Shown here: positions 7,883 through 15,221 of the stretch, piece after piece
How positions within the stretch are numbered: position 1 is the stretch's first letter
Layout: every line of letters begins with the position of its first letter
DNA from: Oligoflexus sp.
GTDB lineage: Bacteria; Bdellovibrionota_B; Oligoflexia; Oligoflexales; Oligoflexaceae
Reading direction: 5' to 3'
Assembly: GCA_014378195.1 (NCBI GenBank)
Contig: JACMOC010000050.1
Location: forward strand, 1-64,000
Length of the DNA: 64,000 bases
Position numbers and translations under genes: made by a program
The notes under the pieces: generated by a model
Seen by the model: the letters and a program-made list of their open reading frames with translations, nothing else
The model's database searches: none
What the model was told of the DNA's origin: nothing

Positions 7883-8033
7883 GCATTCATAAAATAGGCC
7901 GCCTCATTTGCTATCTTGGTACTCAGAATTGTGTTCTCGCTCGGCTATCTGGGAAAACGTTCTTTTTTTCTTCCGAGCGAGTTCACGCTCTTGCACTGTC
8001 CGTTTGGATTCAAAAGTGATTCTATTTAGCTCA

Positions 8034-8079
8034 AAACATCAGCGGCCTCGCAACGTGAGCTGCGAGGCCGCTGATGTTT
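8034..8079. terminator. Strong Rho-independent terminator of the biosynthetic operon
   Basis: A perfect 19-bp stem (8034-8052 with 8061-8079) with an 8-base loop; the outer pairs form A/T runs on both sides. It lies 15 bases after the stop of the last gene of the minus-strand operon and would also stop transcription arriving from the plus strand. Confidence 0.9.
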
Positions 8080-8093
8080 GTGCAGTTCTGTGA

Positions 8094-8327
8094 TTACTTT
8101 GATTTTGAAATGATCATCTCGATGAGATTGGCAACCGTTTCGATCTTAGGAAGCTCGTCCTGAGAAATAATGATATCAAAAGTATCCTGAAGCTCGATGA
8201 CCAACTCTATGAGCAGAAATGATTCTGCTACGAGCGTTTTGAGAGGATACTCATCTTTGATCGCATCGATATTGAGGTGGAGGACCTTAGCCATTTCCTG
8301 GCGAATTTTTTCAGCAGTGGCTTTCAT
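8094..8327 (-). CDS. Acyl carrier protein (first of two in the cluster)
   Basis: A 77-residue acidic helical protein of the ACP/PCP family. It begins MKATAEKIRQEM after AAGGAG, which places the start at 8327 rather than at an in-frame ATG at 8351. The phosphopantetheine-attachment Ser lies in LVAESFLLIELVIELQ, where ES replaces the usual DS before the long helix II. FDIIISQDEL and ETVANLIEMI match helices II-III of ACPs. Encoded last in the nine-gene operon together with its own phosphopantetheinyl transferase, so it is probably a pathway-specific carrier, not the housekeeping AcpP. Confidence 0.85.
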   Translation of the reverse strand: MKATAEKIRQEMAKVLHLNIDAIKDEYPLKTLVAESFLLIELVIELQDTFDIIISQDELPKIETVANLIEMIISKSK

Positions 8328-8344
8328 GTTATGCTCCTTTGTAG

Positions 8345-8926
8345 TTACCAAGCTTTGAATGCTTTTTTGTCCATAAGTTCTTTAAGATGCTCGCCGTGCT
8401 CTTTGAGAGTCTTTTCATAAACGGCTTGATCGGCCTCGTGATACTTTTTAAGAGTCGAAATCACGACCTCTTTCGTGAATTTCGTTTCCATTTCTTTAAG
8501 GGACTGCGTAATCCACTCTATGTGCCATTTTTCGTCTTCCATGATGAGGTCGAGCGTCGCAGCCACATAGGGATTAATGTCCTTGAGGCCACGATGGACT
8601 CCATACTGGCCTATCACACGACGCTCAAATACTTGCGTGATTGCGAGGACTTCCATCATATTGGTAGGGAGACCCACGGCCGCCACATACTGATCTTGGT
8701 AGCTCTCCATCACGTTGATAGGATCCATATTCAGATCACCTAAACATTTGGTCCAAAGCCAGGCATGCTGGCTCTCGTCTGCAAAGTGTTTGGTGAGGTC
8801 ATATTGAATCTTTTTGTCTTTCATGTTTTTGGCGAGGCGGCCGAAAAACTGCGCGCCATTGATCTCTGAGACGCGGTAGAAACTGAGTAACCAGCGTTCG
8901 CTTTCCGTAATCTTCATCGCTTCCAT
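8345..8926 (-). CDS. Ferritin-like diiron protein (putative oxygenase/oxidase)
   Basis: A 193-residue all-helical protein beginning MEAMKITESERW after CAGGAG (an upstream ATG at 8941 is possible but lacks a site). Metal-ligand-type residues occur in the order of a four-helix diiron bundle: E in EINGAQFF, E..H in ADESQHAWLW, E in QVFERRV, and E..H in EDEKWHIEW. These ExxH pairs are characteristic of ferritin-like oxidases and oxygenases such as MiaE-type and aldehyde-deformylating enzymes. The substrate is unknown; the context between the PPTase and ACP genes suggests action on a carrier-bound or released acyl group. Second diiron enzyme of the operon. Confidence 0.75.
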   Translation of the reverse strand: MEAMKITESERWLLSFYRVSEINGAQFFGRLAKNMKDKKIQYDLTKHFADESQHAWLWTKCLGDLNMDPINVMESYQDQYVAAVGLPTNMMEVLAITQVFERRVIGQYGVHRGLKDINPYVAATLDLIMEDEKWHIEWITQSLKEMETKFTKEVVISTLKKYHEADQAVYEKTLKEHGEHLKELMDKKAFKAW

Positions 8927-8941
8927 TGTAGGCTCCTGCAT

Positions 8942-9562
8942 TTAAATTGACCTTAGGGCTATGCTCACAAAACCTTGGGAGTGTCGGTACGATCTATAGG
9001 ACCATTGTCGAGATCGTTTGCGGCAGATGGCCTGTCCCGCGTGGCCATCATCACTGAGAATTTCATACGCCGTGAGAGATTGCGTTTGATTCTCGGCGTC
9101 GGCTTTAAAAAGGGCTTCTTTTATCGTCCAAAACCTCAACGGATCACTTTCTGTCCGCATAAAAGTCTGATCGATCTCACTCAAATAGAACCGCAAAGCC
9201 TTGGCACTAATAAGCCTATCGTCCTCGAGGTCGATGCCAAGACCTAGCAGAGGCGTGGGGCTTCCGACAGCAACTGCACGTTCGTTGGTATGCGTAAGCG
9301 AGAGGGCGTTATCCGGGAAAGACAAAAGAGAACTGTCGCCGGAGCGCCCGATTCGAGGCAGAAGTTCGTGGAGCGCGGCGCGGCCTAAACACCAGGAAGG
9401 TCTCCGAACCTCACTTAAAGTTTCATATTGAGTCCTTTCACAGGCCGTGAGGCACACGAGCGAAACGGGCAGACGAGTAAAGGCAACGTGAAGAGTCTGG
9501 GCGAAAGTATCGCTTAATAGGGCTTCAAACGCCTTGCTGTCGTCTAAATTCATAGCCCGCAT
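8942..9562 (-). CDS. 4'-phosphopantetheinyl transferase (Sfp-type)
   Basis: Transfers phosphopantetheine from CoA to the Ser of carrier proteins. The 206-residue product has the Sfp/AcpT signature: LGRAALHELL, SLTHTNERAVAVG, the Mg-binding LGIDLEDD and FWTIKEALFKAD. The ATG at 9562 overlaps the stop of the upstream reductase gene (TGATG), favouring this start over an in-frame ATG at 9577. Its presence in the operon implies that the two ACPs encoded here need dedicated activation. Confidence 0.85.
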   Translation of the reverse strand: MRAMNLDDSKAFEALLSDTFAQTLHVAFTRLPVSLVCLTACERTQYETLSEVRRPSWCLGRAALHELLPRIGRSGDSSLLSFPDNALSLTHTNERAVAVGSPTPLLGLGIDLEDDRLISAKALRFYLSEIDQTFMRTESDPLRFWTIKEALFKADAENQTQSLTAYEILSDDGHAGQAICRKRSRQWSYRSYRHSQGFVSIALRSI

Positions 9563-10662
9563 CAATTCAACTTCCATTTCTGTTCGATCATTTTGTTGAT
9601 CAGTTGGGGGAGTACTTCGTTAAATCGGGCAGCTTCATAGTCAGGCATCACGCTCCGCAGCCGAGTATTTTCGAAATTCTTTTTTATGAAGAGCTGACGG
9701 GCGAAAGGAACCATGCTTCCGACCGCATCTTTAAGGACAGCACCACCAAAACCCGATATTCCATCGGCTAAAATGGCGAAAGACTCCAAATCCACGAGGA
9801 GCGGTTTTTGAATGCCTCGTTTTTTGAACGATTCGTCGCTTAAAAAGGCCTTGTAGCCTATGTCCATGAGACTTTCGACCGTGAGACTCTCGGAGGCTTC
9901 ATGACAGACATGATAAACTTGGTGTCGATCGTTACTATCAAGCGCAGCCAGGATTCCTTTTTCGACAAAATCTCCACACACGAGATAGATAGGAACCGCA
10001 GCATCACCTGGTACAGTAGAAATAAGGCCATAATAGAGGAGTTTCAAGGTATTGTGGACGGCGTTCATCTGGGAATATTCGCCGGTTTTGTTGTCTGCTA
10101 AAACAGTCGCCACTCGCATGATCGTCCAGGGTAGATCCGAAAAATCCGTGTTGAGCGCATGTTCGGTTTCCCATTTGGATCGTTCGTAGTGATTGACGAA
10201 GCCTTCAGGACGGGCGAGGATTTCTTCAGGAACCAGGCCTTCAGTCATGCCTGCAGCATAAACAGTGCTGATGTAGGCGAATGTTTTGAGTTGCTTTGAC
10301 CTTCGGCCGAGGTGAAAAAGGGAGATGCTGGCGTCGCGATTTTCACGATCCGCGACGTCCGCTTCGACGTTGAACTTGGTCGTGGCGGCTGAGTGGATGA
10401 TGATCGTGCAATCGACGGGAAGGCGTTTAACATCCTCTGGCTTCGCGATATCACACGCGATCACTTCGATAGACCCCTGGCCAAGTTTGGCAAGCAATTC
10501 GTCACGACGTTGTGCGAGATGTTCGTCGTCTTTGGCCCTCACAGGAAGGACCAGTCTTGCACCGGTCCGTAGCAAAGCTTTCGCGAGACGAAAACCCACG
10601 TAGCCTGTGGCTCCGGTAATGAGAACTTTTTCGTTTGATCGAATCGTGTCTATGTTTGGCAT
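9562..10662 (-). CDS. Thioester-reductase-like extended SDR
   Basis: A 366-residue NAD(P)-binding protein. The ATG at 10662 follows GAAGGA; a TTG at 10695 would start inside the preceding gene's end. It shows the Rossmann motif GATGYVGFRLAKALL, HSAATTKFN, FAYISTVYAAG and the catalytic YERSK. This is the pattern of the NAD_binding_4 group, which includes the reductase domains of carboxylic acid reductases, NRPS release domains and fatty acyl-CoA reductases. It would reduce an acyl-thioester, here probably acyl-ACP, to aldehyde or alcohol. The C-terminal ~120 residues are less typical. It is flanked by an ACP gene and the PPTase gene. Confidence 0.75.
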   Translation of the reverse strand: MPNIDTIRSNEKVLITGATGYVGFRLAKALLRTGARLVLPVRAKDDEHLAQRRDELLAKLGQGSIEVIACDIAKPEDVKRLPVDCTIIIHSAATTKFNVEADVADRENRDASISLFHLGRRSKQLKTFAYISTVYAAGMTEGLVPEEILARPEGFVNHYERSKWETEHALNTDFSDLPWTIMRVATVLADNKTGEYSQMNAVHNTLKLLYYGLISTVPGDAAVPIYLVCGDFVEKGILAALDSNDRHQVYHVCHEASESLTVESLMDIGYKAFLSDESFKKRGIQKPLLVDLESFAILADGISGFGGAVLKDAVGSMVPFARQLFIKKNFENTRLRSVMPDYEAARFNEVLPQLINKMIEQKWKLN

Positions 10663-10691
10663 TGCGTTAGTCTTTCCTTCGAGAGGCCACT

Positions 10692-10934
10692 TCAAGCGAA
10701 AAAATTCTGGTAAATGGTATCGATCGTCGCAAAAGACTGAGGCGTGAGTGTCTCGGGATCAAATTCATTAGCCCCGATGCTTTCCATAAAAAGAATGAAA
10801 TCGAGCATTTGGACAGATGTAATGAGCTTTTGTGTGATGAGCGGTGTTGAATCCGACAAAGCCGATAGATCAGTCGTTGGATTTTTGCCAATAATCCACT
10901 TTTTCAATTTTGCTTTAACGTCCTGGTCGCTCAT
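10692..10934 (-). CDS. Acyl carrier protein-like protein (second of two)
   Basis: An 80-residue helical protein. The start ATG at 10934 overlaps the stop of the diiron-oxygenase gene (ATGA), so the long in-frame upstream extension is rejected. The candidate phosphopantetheine Ser is in LITSVQMLDFILFMES, with TS replacing the canonical DS, followed by the usual hydrophobic helix II and ESIGANEFDPETL. TPQSFATIDTIYQ matches the helix III region. It is divergent from the other ACP of the operon, which suggests a different partner enzyme. Confidence 0.7.
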   Translation of the reverse strand: MSDQDVKAKLKKWIIGKNPTTDLSALSDSTPLITQKLITSVQMLDFILFMESIGANEFDPETLTPQSFATIDTIYQNFFA

Positions 10935-11791
10935 AGGTCTGGCTCCTCGGTAATGATACCCGTGTCGAGAAAAAATCGTATACATTTGGATGACGCTTCG
11001 CGTCGGAGGTTCTTTTGAGCCTCACAATTCCAGGCTTCGGTCATCATTTCATAGGAGTCTGACAGGCCGGCGTCTCGATACATTTCAGGATTGTAGTATT
11101 CTTTCCAGGTAGCAACCATGTAGCTCAGGAGGTAGATGCTGATCCCCTGCAAGGTCTCAGTAGACCAGACGGTTTTTTTCTCTTCAAAAAGTTCAAGGAC
11201 GAGTTGGCGGCCGAAGGTGAGGTGGCGCGCCTCATCCTGATGATGCAAAAGGTTGATTTTTCGAGCAACCGGATGAAGATTTTCGTCGGCAGCTTGAAGT
11301 ATATTAAAGTAGTCAGCGATTTCCTCAAAAATCACGACCTTGGCGAAGAACAGAAAGTCCTCTTCGCCTTCGACGTAAGTCCTTGGGAAACTTATTTTTT
11401 TGTCTTTATAAACCTTGCCGCTGTAGCTCATGCAAAAGCGCCCAAAAAACTGCATGTGCTTATTTTCTTCATCCAGAAAATGATGAAGATAAGGGAGCAG
11501 GCGGGCCTGACCCTTGGCGTAAAGTCTTTTGTTAAGGCCTTCCACGAGTGGTTTTTCGCCGTTGATGTTCAAGCTGTAAAAATTTACGGCTTCAAAAAAG
11601 CTCAGGCGGCGCCGTGTTTGTTCATTGAGAGACGTCTCAAATGATGTTCCCGCTATCGTCATAAGTTTGGGCGATGTGAACCAGGCAGAGCTTGGCTCCA
11701 CTGATTCGGGCCATTCGATTGTATCAACAGGAGCCTTGTGTATTTTTGCCGATACCTGGCTGAGCCGCTGCGTAACGTTTTTGAGTGACAT
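10931..11791 (-). CDS. AurF-type diiron N-oxygenase family protein
   Basis: A 286-residue protein matching the AurF (p-aminobenzoate N-oxygenase) diiron family. An FFEAVNFYSLNINGEKPLVEG helix is followed by ligand helices FLDEENKHMQFFGRFC, IFEEIADYFN and HHQDEARHLTFGRQLV. The last, DEARHxxFG, is diagnostic. Known members oxidise aryl or alkyl amines to hydroxylamine or nitro groups (AurF, CmlI) or hydroxylate carrier-bound substrates (CmlA is a different fold). In this operon an amine on a carrier-bound acyl or amino-acyl group is a reasonable but unproven substrate. The gene is translationally coupled to the following ACP gene. Confidence 0.8.
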   Translation of the reverse strand: MSLKNVTQRLSQVSAKIHKAPVDTIEWPESVEPSSAWFTSPKLMTIAGTSFETSLNEQTRRRLSFFEAVNFYSLNINGEKPLVEGLNKRLYAKGQARLLPYLHHFLDEENKHMQFFGRFCMSYSGKVYKDKKISFPRTYVEGEEDFLFFAKVVIFEEIADYFNILQAADENLHPVARKINLLHHQDEARHLTFGRQLVLELFEEKKTVWSTETLQGISIYLLSYMVATWKEYYNPEMYRDAGLSDSYEMMTEAWNCEAQKNLRREASSKCIRFFLDTGIITEEPDL

Positions 11792-11800
11792 AATACGTTC

Positions 11801-12763
11801 CTATACCTTTTCTATGATTACGGCTTGCCAGTTGAGGCCGTAGCCCGCCATGCATAGAAGAATTTTGTCGCCGCTTTTGAGGCGTTCATCCTGCTCGAGG
11901 GCTACGAGATTAACGATATTATCCGAGGAGATGATATGCCCGACTGTTGAAAGACTTGGAGCATAAACACGGTCAAATGGAATGCCGAGTATGCGCGAGA
12001 GAATCTGCCATGCTTTCATGTTGGTATTCTGAGGAACGACCCAATTTAAAGCGGATGCAGTGAGTCCGGCATTCGACAAAGCAGACTGGATTACCTTCCA
12101 AGTATAGTTGAAGTACGTTCCAACAGTTTCTTCATCGTTTGCACGAGCCAGAGCTCCATTGGTGATGGCGGCTGTTGAAAGGATGCGAAACCCGGCTGGC
12201 TTTCGTGAAAGAACAAAAGCGGACGCACCGTCAGCGATCAGGTTGAAAGCCTGTTCGTAGAGCGCGCCTTCGGGAAACCGATCCGCACTTACGCAGAGGA
12301 CTTCCCGGAGGGAAGGCTCGGCGAGAAAAAGTCCGCGGGCAATCCGAATTGATCCCAGCACGCTTGTGCATGCCTGTTGATTCAGGCCTATTGCTGAGGC
12401 CTGCTGCAATCCAAAATGAGATTGCAAGTGGGAAACAGGATAATCGAGGAGATGCTTGACATCGCGTGTCTCTAGAAAATCGTCCCAAAGGCCCATGTTG
12501 CCGTTGAGTGTCAGGCATGTGGAATAAACGATTGTGTCGACTTCGCTCAAGTGCTCCTTGATGGGTTCGACGGCCCGTACGGCCAGATCGTAAGCATGGG
12601 TGCCGGGCGCGGCGATCCAGTGTTGTTTGAAACCTGCTTCAAGAAACGCCTGAAGGTCAGTGATCGTGCGATCGTCACGAACACTATCTTCAATGGAGAC
12701 GGCATGGTCACCCAGGGCATAACTCGGATAATTCAAATAAACTTCGGTCATAACGATCCCCAT
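11801..12763 (-). CDS. KASIII-like 3-oxoacyl-ACP synthase with altered triad
   Basis: A 320-residue thiolase-fold protein related to FabH. The nucleophile Cys132 is in NQQACTSVLGSIRIA, and the C-terminal half ends MAGYGLNWQAVIIE like FabH-type enzymes. The usual His of PHQAN is replaced: the motif reads VVPQNTN (residues ~243-249). The GN of the Asn motif is replaced by GHIISSDN (~275-282), giving a His at the Asn position. Such rearranged triads occur among acyltransferase-type KASIII relatives. It may therefore form an ester, amide or C-C bond with a non-standard acyl acceptor rather than start fatty-acid synthesis. ATG at 12763, or at 12751. Confidence 0.75.
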   Translation of the reverse strand: MGIVMTEVYLNYPSYALGDHAVSIEDSVRDDRTITDLQAFLEAGFKQHWIAAPGTHAYDLAVRAVEPIKEHLSEVDTIVYSTCLTLNGNMGLWDDFLETRDVKHLLDYPVSHLQSHFGLQQASAIGLNQQACTSVLGSIRIARGLFLAEPSLREVLCVSADRFPEGALYEQAFNLIADGASAFVLSRKPAGFRILSTAAITNGALARANDEETVGTYFNYTWKVIQSALSNAGLTASALNWVVPQNTNMKAWQILSRILGIPFDRVYAPSLSTVGHIISSDNIVNLVALEQDERLKSGDKILLCMAGYGLNWQAVIIEKV

Positions 12764-12766
12764 CCA

Positions 12767-13330
12767 TCAAAACTTTGGAAAAAATCGGCCTGTTGTTTTG
12801 ATGTAAGGCACGTATTCTGCGCCGAGCTCTGAGGCCGACAGTTTACCTTCTTCTTTTTTTGCGGTCTGATTTTTCGCGACATATCCGTAGACCAGGATAG
12901 CAATCGTTGCAAAAGACGGGGCAAGGCAAACGCCACCGAGTAGGCTTAAGAGAAAGCTGGTGTAAAAAGGGTGACGAATATATTTGTATGCTCCCCAGGT
13001 TACGATAGTCCGAGGCGCGTCGTTGTCTTGGTGCCAAAGGGCTAACGGAATTCGGTGGGTACCGAGAGTCATTGTCATCAAACCGACTGAAGCCATAAAC
13101 AGGATTGCACTGAAACCTTGGAGAACTAGATAAGCTGTGGATTGATCGTTAATCGATATGGGGTTGTGTCCCGTAAAACTTAAAATACAGGCGAGCCCAC
13201 TGAGGAAGTAAGGAGCTCCGGTAAGGATCCATTTGAGGTTGTAGGTCCCGTCCTGTCTAAAGAATATTTTCGGAAGAGCAGCAATGAGTATAAAACAGAA
13301 CAGCGCATTGATCAGTGCGGTACTTTGCAT
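12767..13330 (-). CDS. ICMT/PEMT-like integral membrane methyltransferase
   Basis: A 187-residue protein with about five hydrophobic segments. Its C-terminal half has WGAYKYIRHPFYTSFLLSLLGG and a terminal EYVPYIKTTGRFFPKF. The RHPxY and EE...Y..Y..T.RF.P pattern is that of isoprenylcysteine carboxyl methyltransferase and related bacterial phospholipid/NnrU-type methyltransferases, which use S-adenosylmethionine at the membrane. In this operon it could methyl-esterify or O-methylate the lipid product. It lies between the ligase and KASIII genes with short gaps. Confidence 0.7.
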   Translation of the reverse strand: MQSTALINALFCFILIAALPKIFFRQDGTYNLKWILTGAPYFLSGLACILSFTGHNPISINDQSTAYLVLQGFSAILFMASVGLMTMTLGTHRIPLALWHQDNDAPRTIVTWGAYKYIRHPFYTSFLLSLLGGVCLAPSFATIAILVYGYVAKNQTAKKEEGKLSASELGAEYVPYIKTTGRFFPKF

Positions 13331-13360
13331 GGGATGTCCTCGTGTTCGTGTTCGATGAGC

Positions 13361-15061
13361 TTATACAAAAGAGCCGGCTGTGAGCATGCTCTTGAGTTGT
13401 GACGTCTTAACTTTGTGCGTTGAGGTTCTTGGTAGATTCCCAACCAGAATTAGAACGCGCGCCGGATGTTTGTACTGCGCAGTTCCTTTAAGCAAGACAC
13501 GTGCATCAGTATGTATCGCGCTTCGCATACCTTCTAAATCGTCACCATATCGGAGTCTTGTGTCAGGTGAGGGCACGGCAACTAAAACAACTTCTTCCCA
13601 GTCCCCTGACGAATGCGAAGTTACTGCAAACTCACTGGTCAGCTTGAGATCAGCGAGGTCTTGCTCAACTTCCTCAGGAAACACCTTTTTTCCACCGCCG
13701 AGAACAATAATATTTCTCGAACGACCCGTAATGAAGAGATAGCCATCCTTGTCCAGATAGCCCTTGTCACCCGTATGGAGCCATCCGTCATCGTCAATAA
13801 CAGAGCCTGTTGCGCCGGGATCGTCTTTGTATCCTAACATCAATTGTGGGCCTTTTGCGATTATGTCGCCGATGCCGCGTTCATCCGGATTGAGTATCCG
13901 GATTTCGGTATCAACAAGTGCCTGTCCGCAACTGCCGCGTCGGTCGCCTTCAAGAGAATTCAAGGTCAACACAGGGCTTGATTCGGAAAGCCCGTACCCT
14001 TGTATGACCGGAACGCCTATTCTGTCAAAGAATTCATGGATGTCGGGCGGTAGAGCCGCTCCGCCCGAGCCGAAATACTGGATACTGCCGCCAAGTTTTT
14101 TGCGAAAGGGCATTAACTTTGCGCGCCAACTCTTGGGCATAAAAAATGCCAGGGCTAACAGAAGTGAAGTGATCATGCGTTTGGATCTCGGCAGTTGGTT
14201 GATTTTTAGTTCGATACTTCTCTTCATGGCTTTAAAAAACAACGGCACGGCGACCAAGCGCGTGATTTTCAGTTTTTCCAGGAGAGCGATGATTTCGTGG
14301 GGCATCAGAGTATTGGCATAAGTAACAGTAGAGCCTACGTAAAGAGGGGCGAGAGTACCCGCGGCCAACTCGAATAGGTGGTTTATCGGAAGTACCGATA
14401 GGCTCTGATCGTAAAAGCTGGCATTCATTCGCTCCGCAATCGAATGGGCCTGATAGAGCAGACTCCTCGCCGATATGACGATCATTCGACTCACGCCGCT
14501 CGTGCCCGAACCAAAAACATTAAGAAAAGGCCGATCAAAATCGAGATCGTAGACCTGATCAGCTTGGTTAATAGGGCTGTGCCTATGTGAATCAACCCAG
14601 GTTTCCATCGCCATGATCGAAACGAGCGATTCGAATGAAGCAGATCGATCCTCCTGCTTTTTACTTACAATAAGGTGTTTGGATTGACTGCGAGTGAGCA
14701 GAGACTGAAGTTCGGTATCCGTTAAATGCGTATCAAGAGCAATTATCTCTATGCCTGCGAGAAATCCCGCGGCCAGCACTATCGTGAATTCCGGTCTTGA
14801 TTCGGACAGTATAGCAATCTGAAGTGGTTTCGGTTTCATAGTGATGAGTTCGTGAGCCAACGACTGGGATGCAGACATGATGTTGCCAAAGGTGTAGTAG
14901 CGAATATTGCCGCCTTCGGAAATTCCAAGCGCATTCTTACTATGGTTAAGTTTCCAAAGAGCCAGGAAGGGTGCCACACGTCCGTCACTCGATTTCATCG
15001 AGACTATGTGGTGCGGGTCGTTCTCCACCCGGACCGGATTTAATCTTAAGTTGTTTGGCAT
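13361..15061 (-). CDS. AMP-forming acyl/aryl ligase (ANL superfamily)
   Basis: A 566-residue adenylate-forming enzyme. ATG at 15061 follows CAGGAGATTTCG. Motifs appear in order: a degenerate P-loop NVFGSGTSGVSRM (canonical TSGTTGxPK, with the Lys missing), IQYFGSGGAAL, GYGLSESSPV, GWLHTGDKGYLDKDGY and FITGRSRNIIVLGGG-KKVFPEEVE, ending with LPRTSTHKVKTSQL (A10 Lys). It probably activates a carboxylic acid and loads it on CoA or an ACP. The unusual P-loop may mean altered catalysis or a transfer-only role. It is the first gene of the minus-strand operon. Confidence 0.75.
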   Translation of the reverse strand: MPNNLRLNPVRVENDPHHIVSMKSSDGRVAPFLALWKLNHSKNALGISEGGNIRYYTFGNIMSASQSLAHELITMKPKPLQIAILSESRPEFTIVLAAGFLAGIEIIALDTHLTDTELQSLLTRSQSKHLIVSKKQEDRSASFESLVSIMAMETWVDSHRHSPINQADQVYDLDFDRPFLNVFGSGTSGVSRMIVISARSLLYQAHSIAERMNASFYDQSLSVLPINHLFELAAGTLAPLYVGSTVTYANTLMPHEIIALLEKLKITRLVAVPLFFKAMKRSIELKINQLPRSKRMITSLLLALAFFMPKSWRAKLMPFRKKLGGSIQYFGSGGAALPPDIHEFFDRIGVPVIQGYGLSESSPVLTLNSLEGDRRGSCGQALVDTEIRILNPDERGIGDIIAKGPQLMLGYKDDPGATGSVIDDDGWLHTGDKGYLDKDGYLFITGRSRNIIVLGGGKKVFPEEVEQDLADLKLTSEFAVTSHSSGDWEEVVLVAVPSPDTRLRYGDDLEGMRSAIHTDARVLLKGTAQYKHPARVLILVGNLPRTSTHKVKTSQLKSMLTAGSFV

Positions 15062-15221
15062 CGAAATCTCCTGATTCGTTCTTATCGCTGCAACTGCTAT
15101 ACCCCTTAACGCATTGACCAAAATGTAATTATTGAGAAGTATTCAAAATTCTCGCCAAACGAAATTCACTCGCAGATTTCCAATGATTTTGAGATGATAT
15201 GAAGATGTGGGGGAATAATTT
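15062..15221. promoter_or_regulatory. Divergent promoter region of the biosynthetic/export locus
   Basis: 160 bases separate the start codons of the ligase and adenylation-domain genes, so promoters for both operons must lie here. An inverted repeat GAGAA (15134-15138)/TTCTC (15149-15153) with a 10-base AT-rich spacer lies near the middle and is a candidate operator. TATAGC on the minus strand (about 15096-15101) and TATGAA on the plus strand (about 15198) are possible -10 boxes. Both are weak matches. Confidence 0.4.

Noticed and set aside
8094-15121. OleABCD-type olefin (beta-lactone) pathway
   Set aside because: Although a KASIII-like enzyme, an AMP ligase and an extended SDR are present, there is no OleB-type hydrolase, and carrier proteins and a PPTase argue for a different chemistry.
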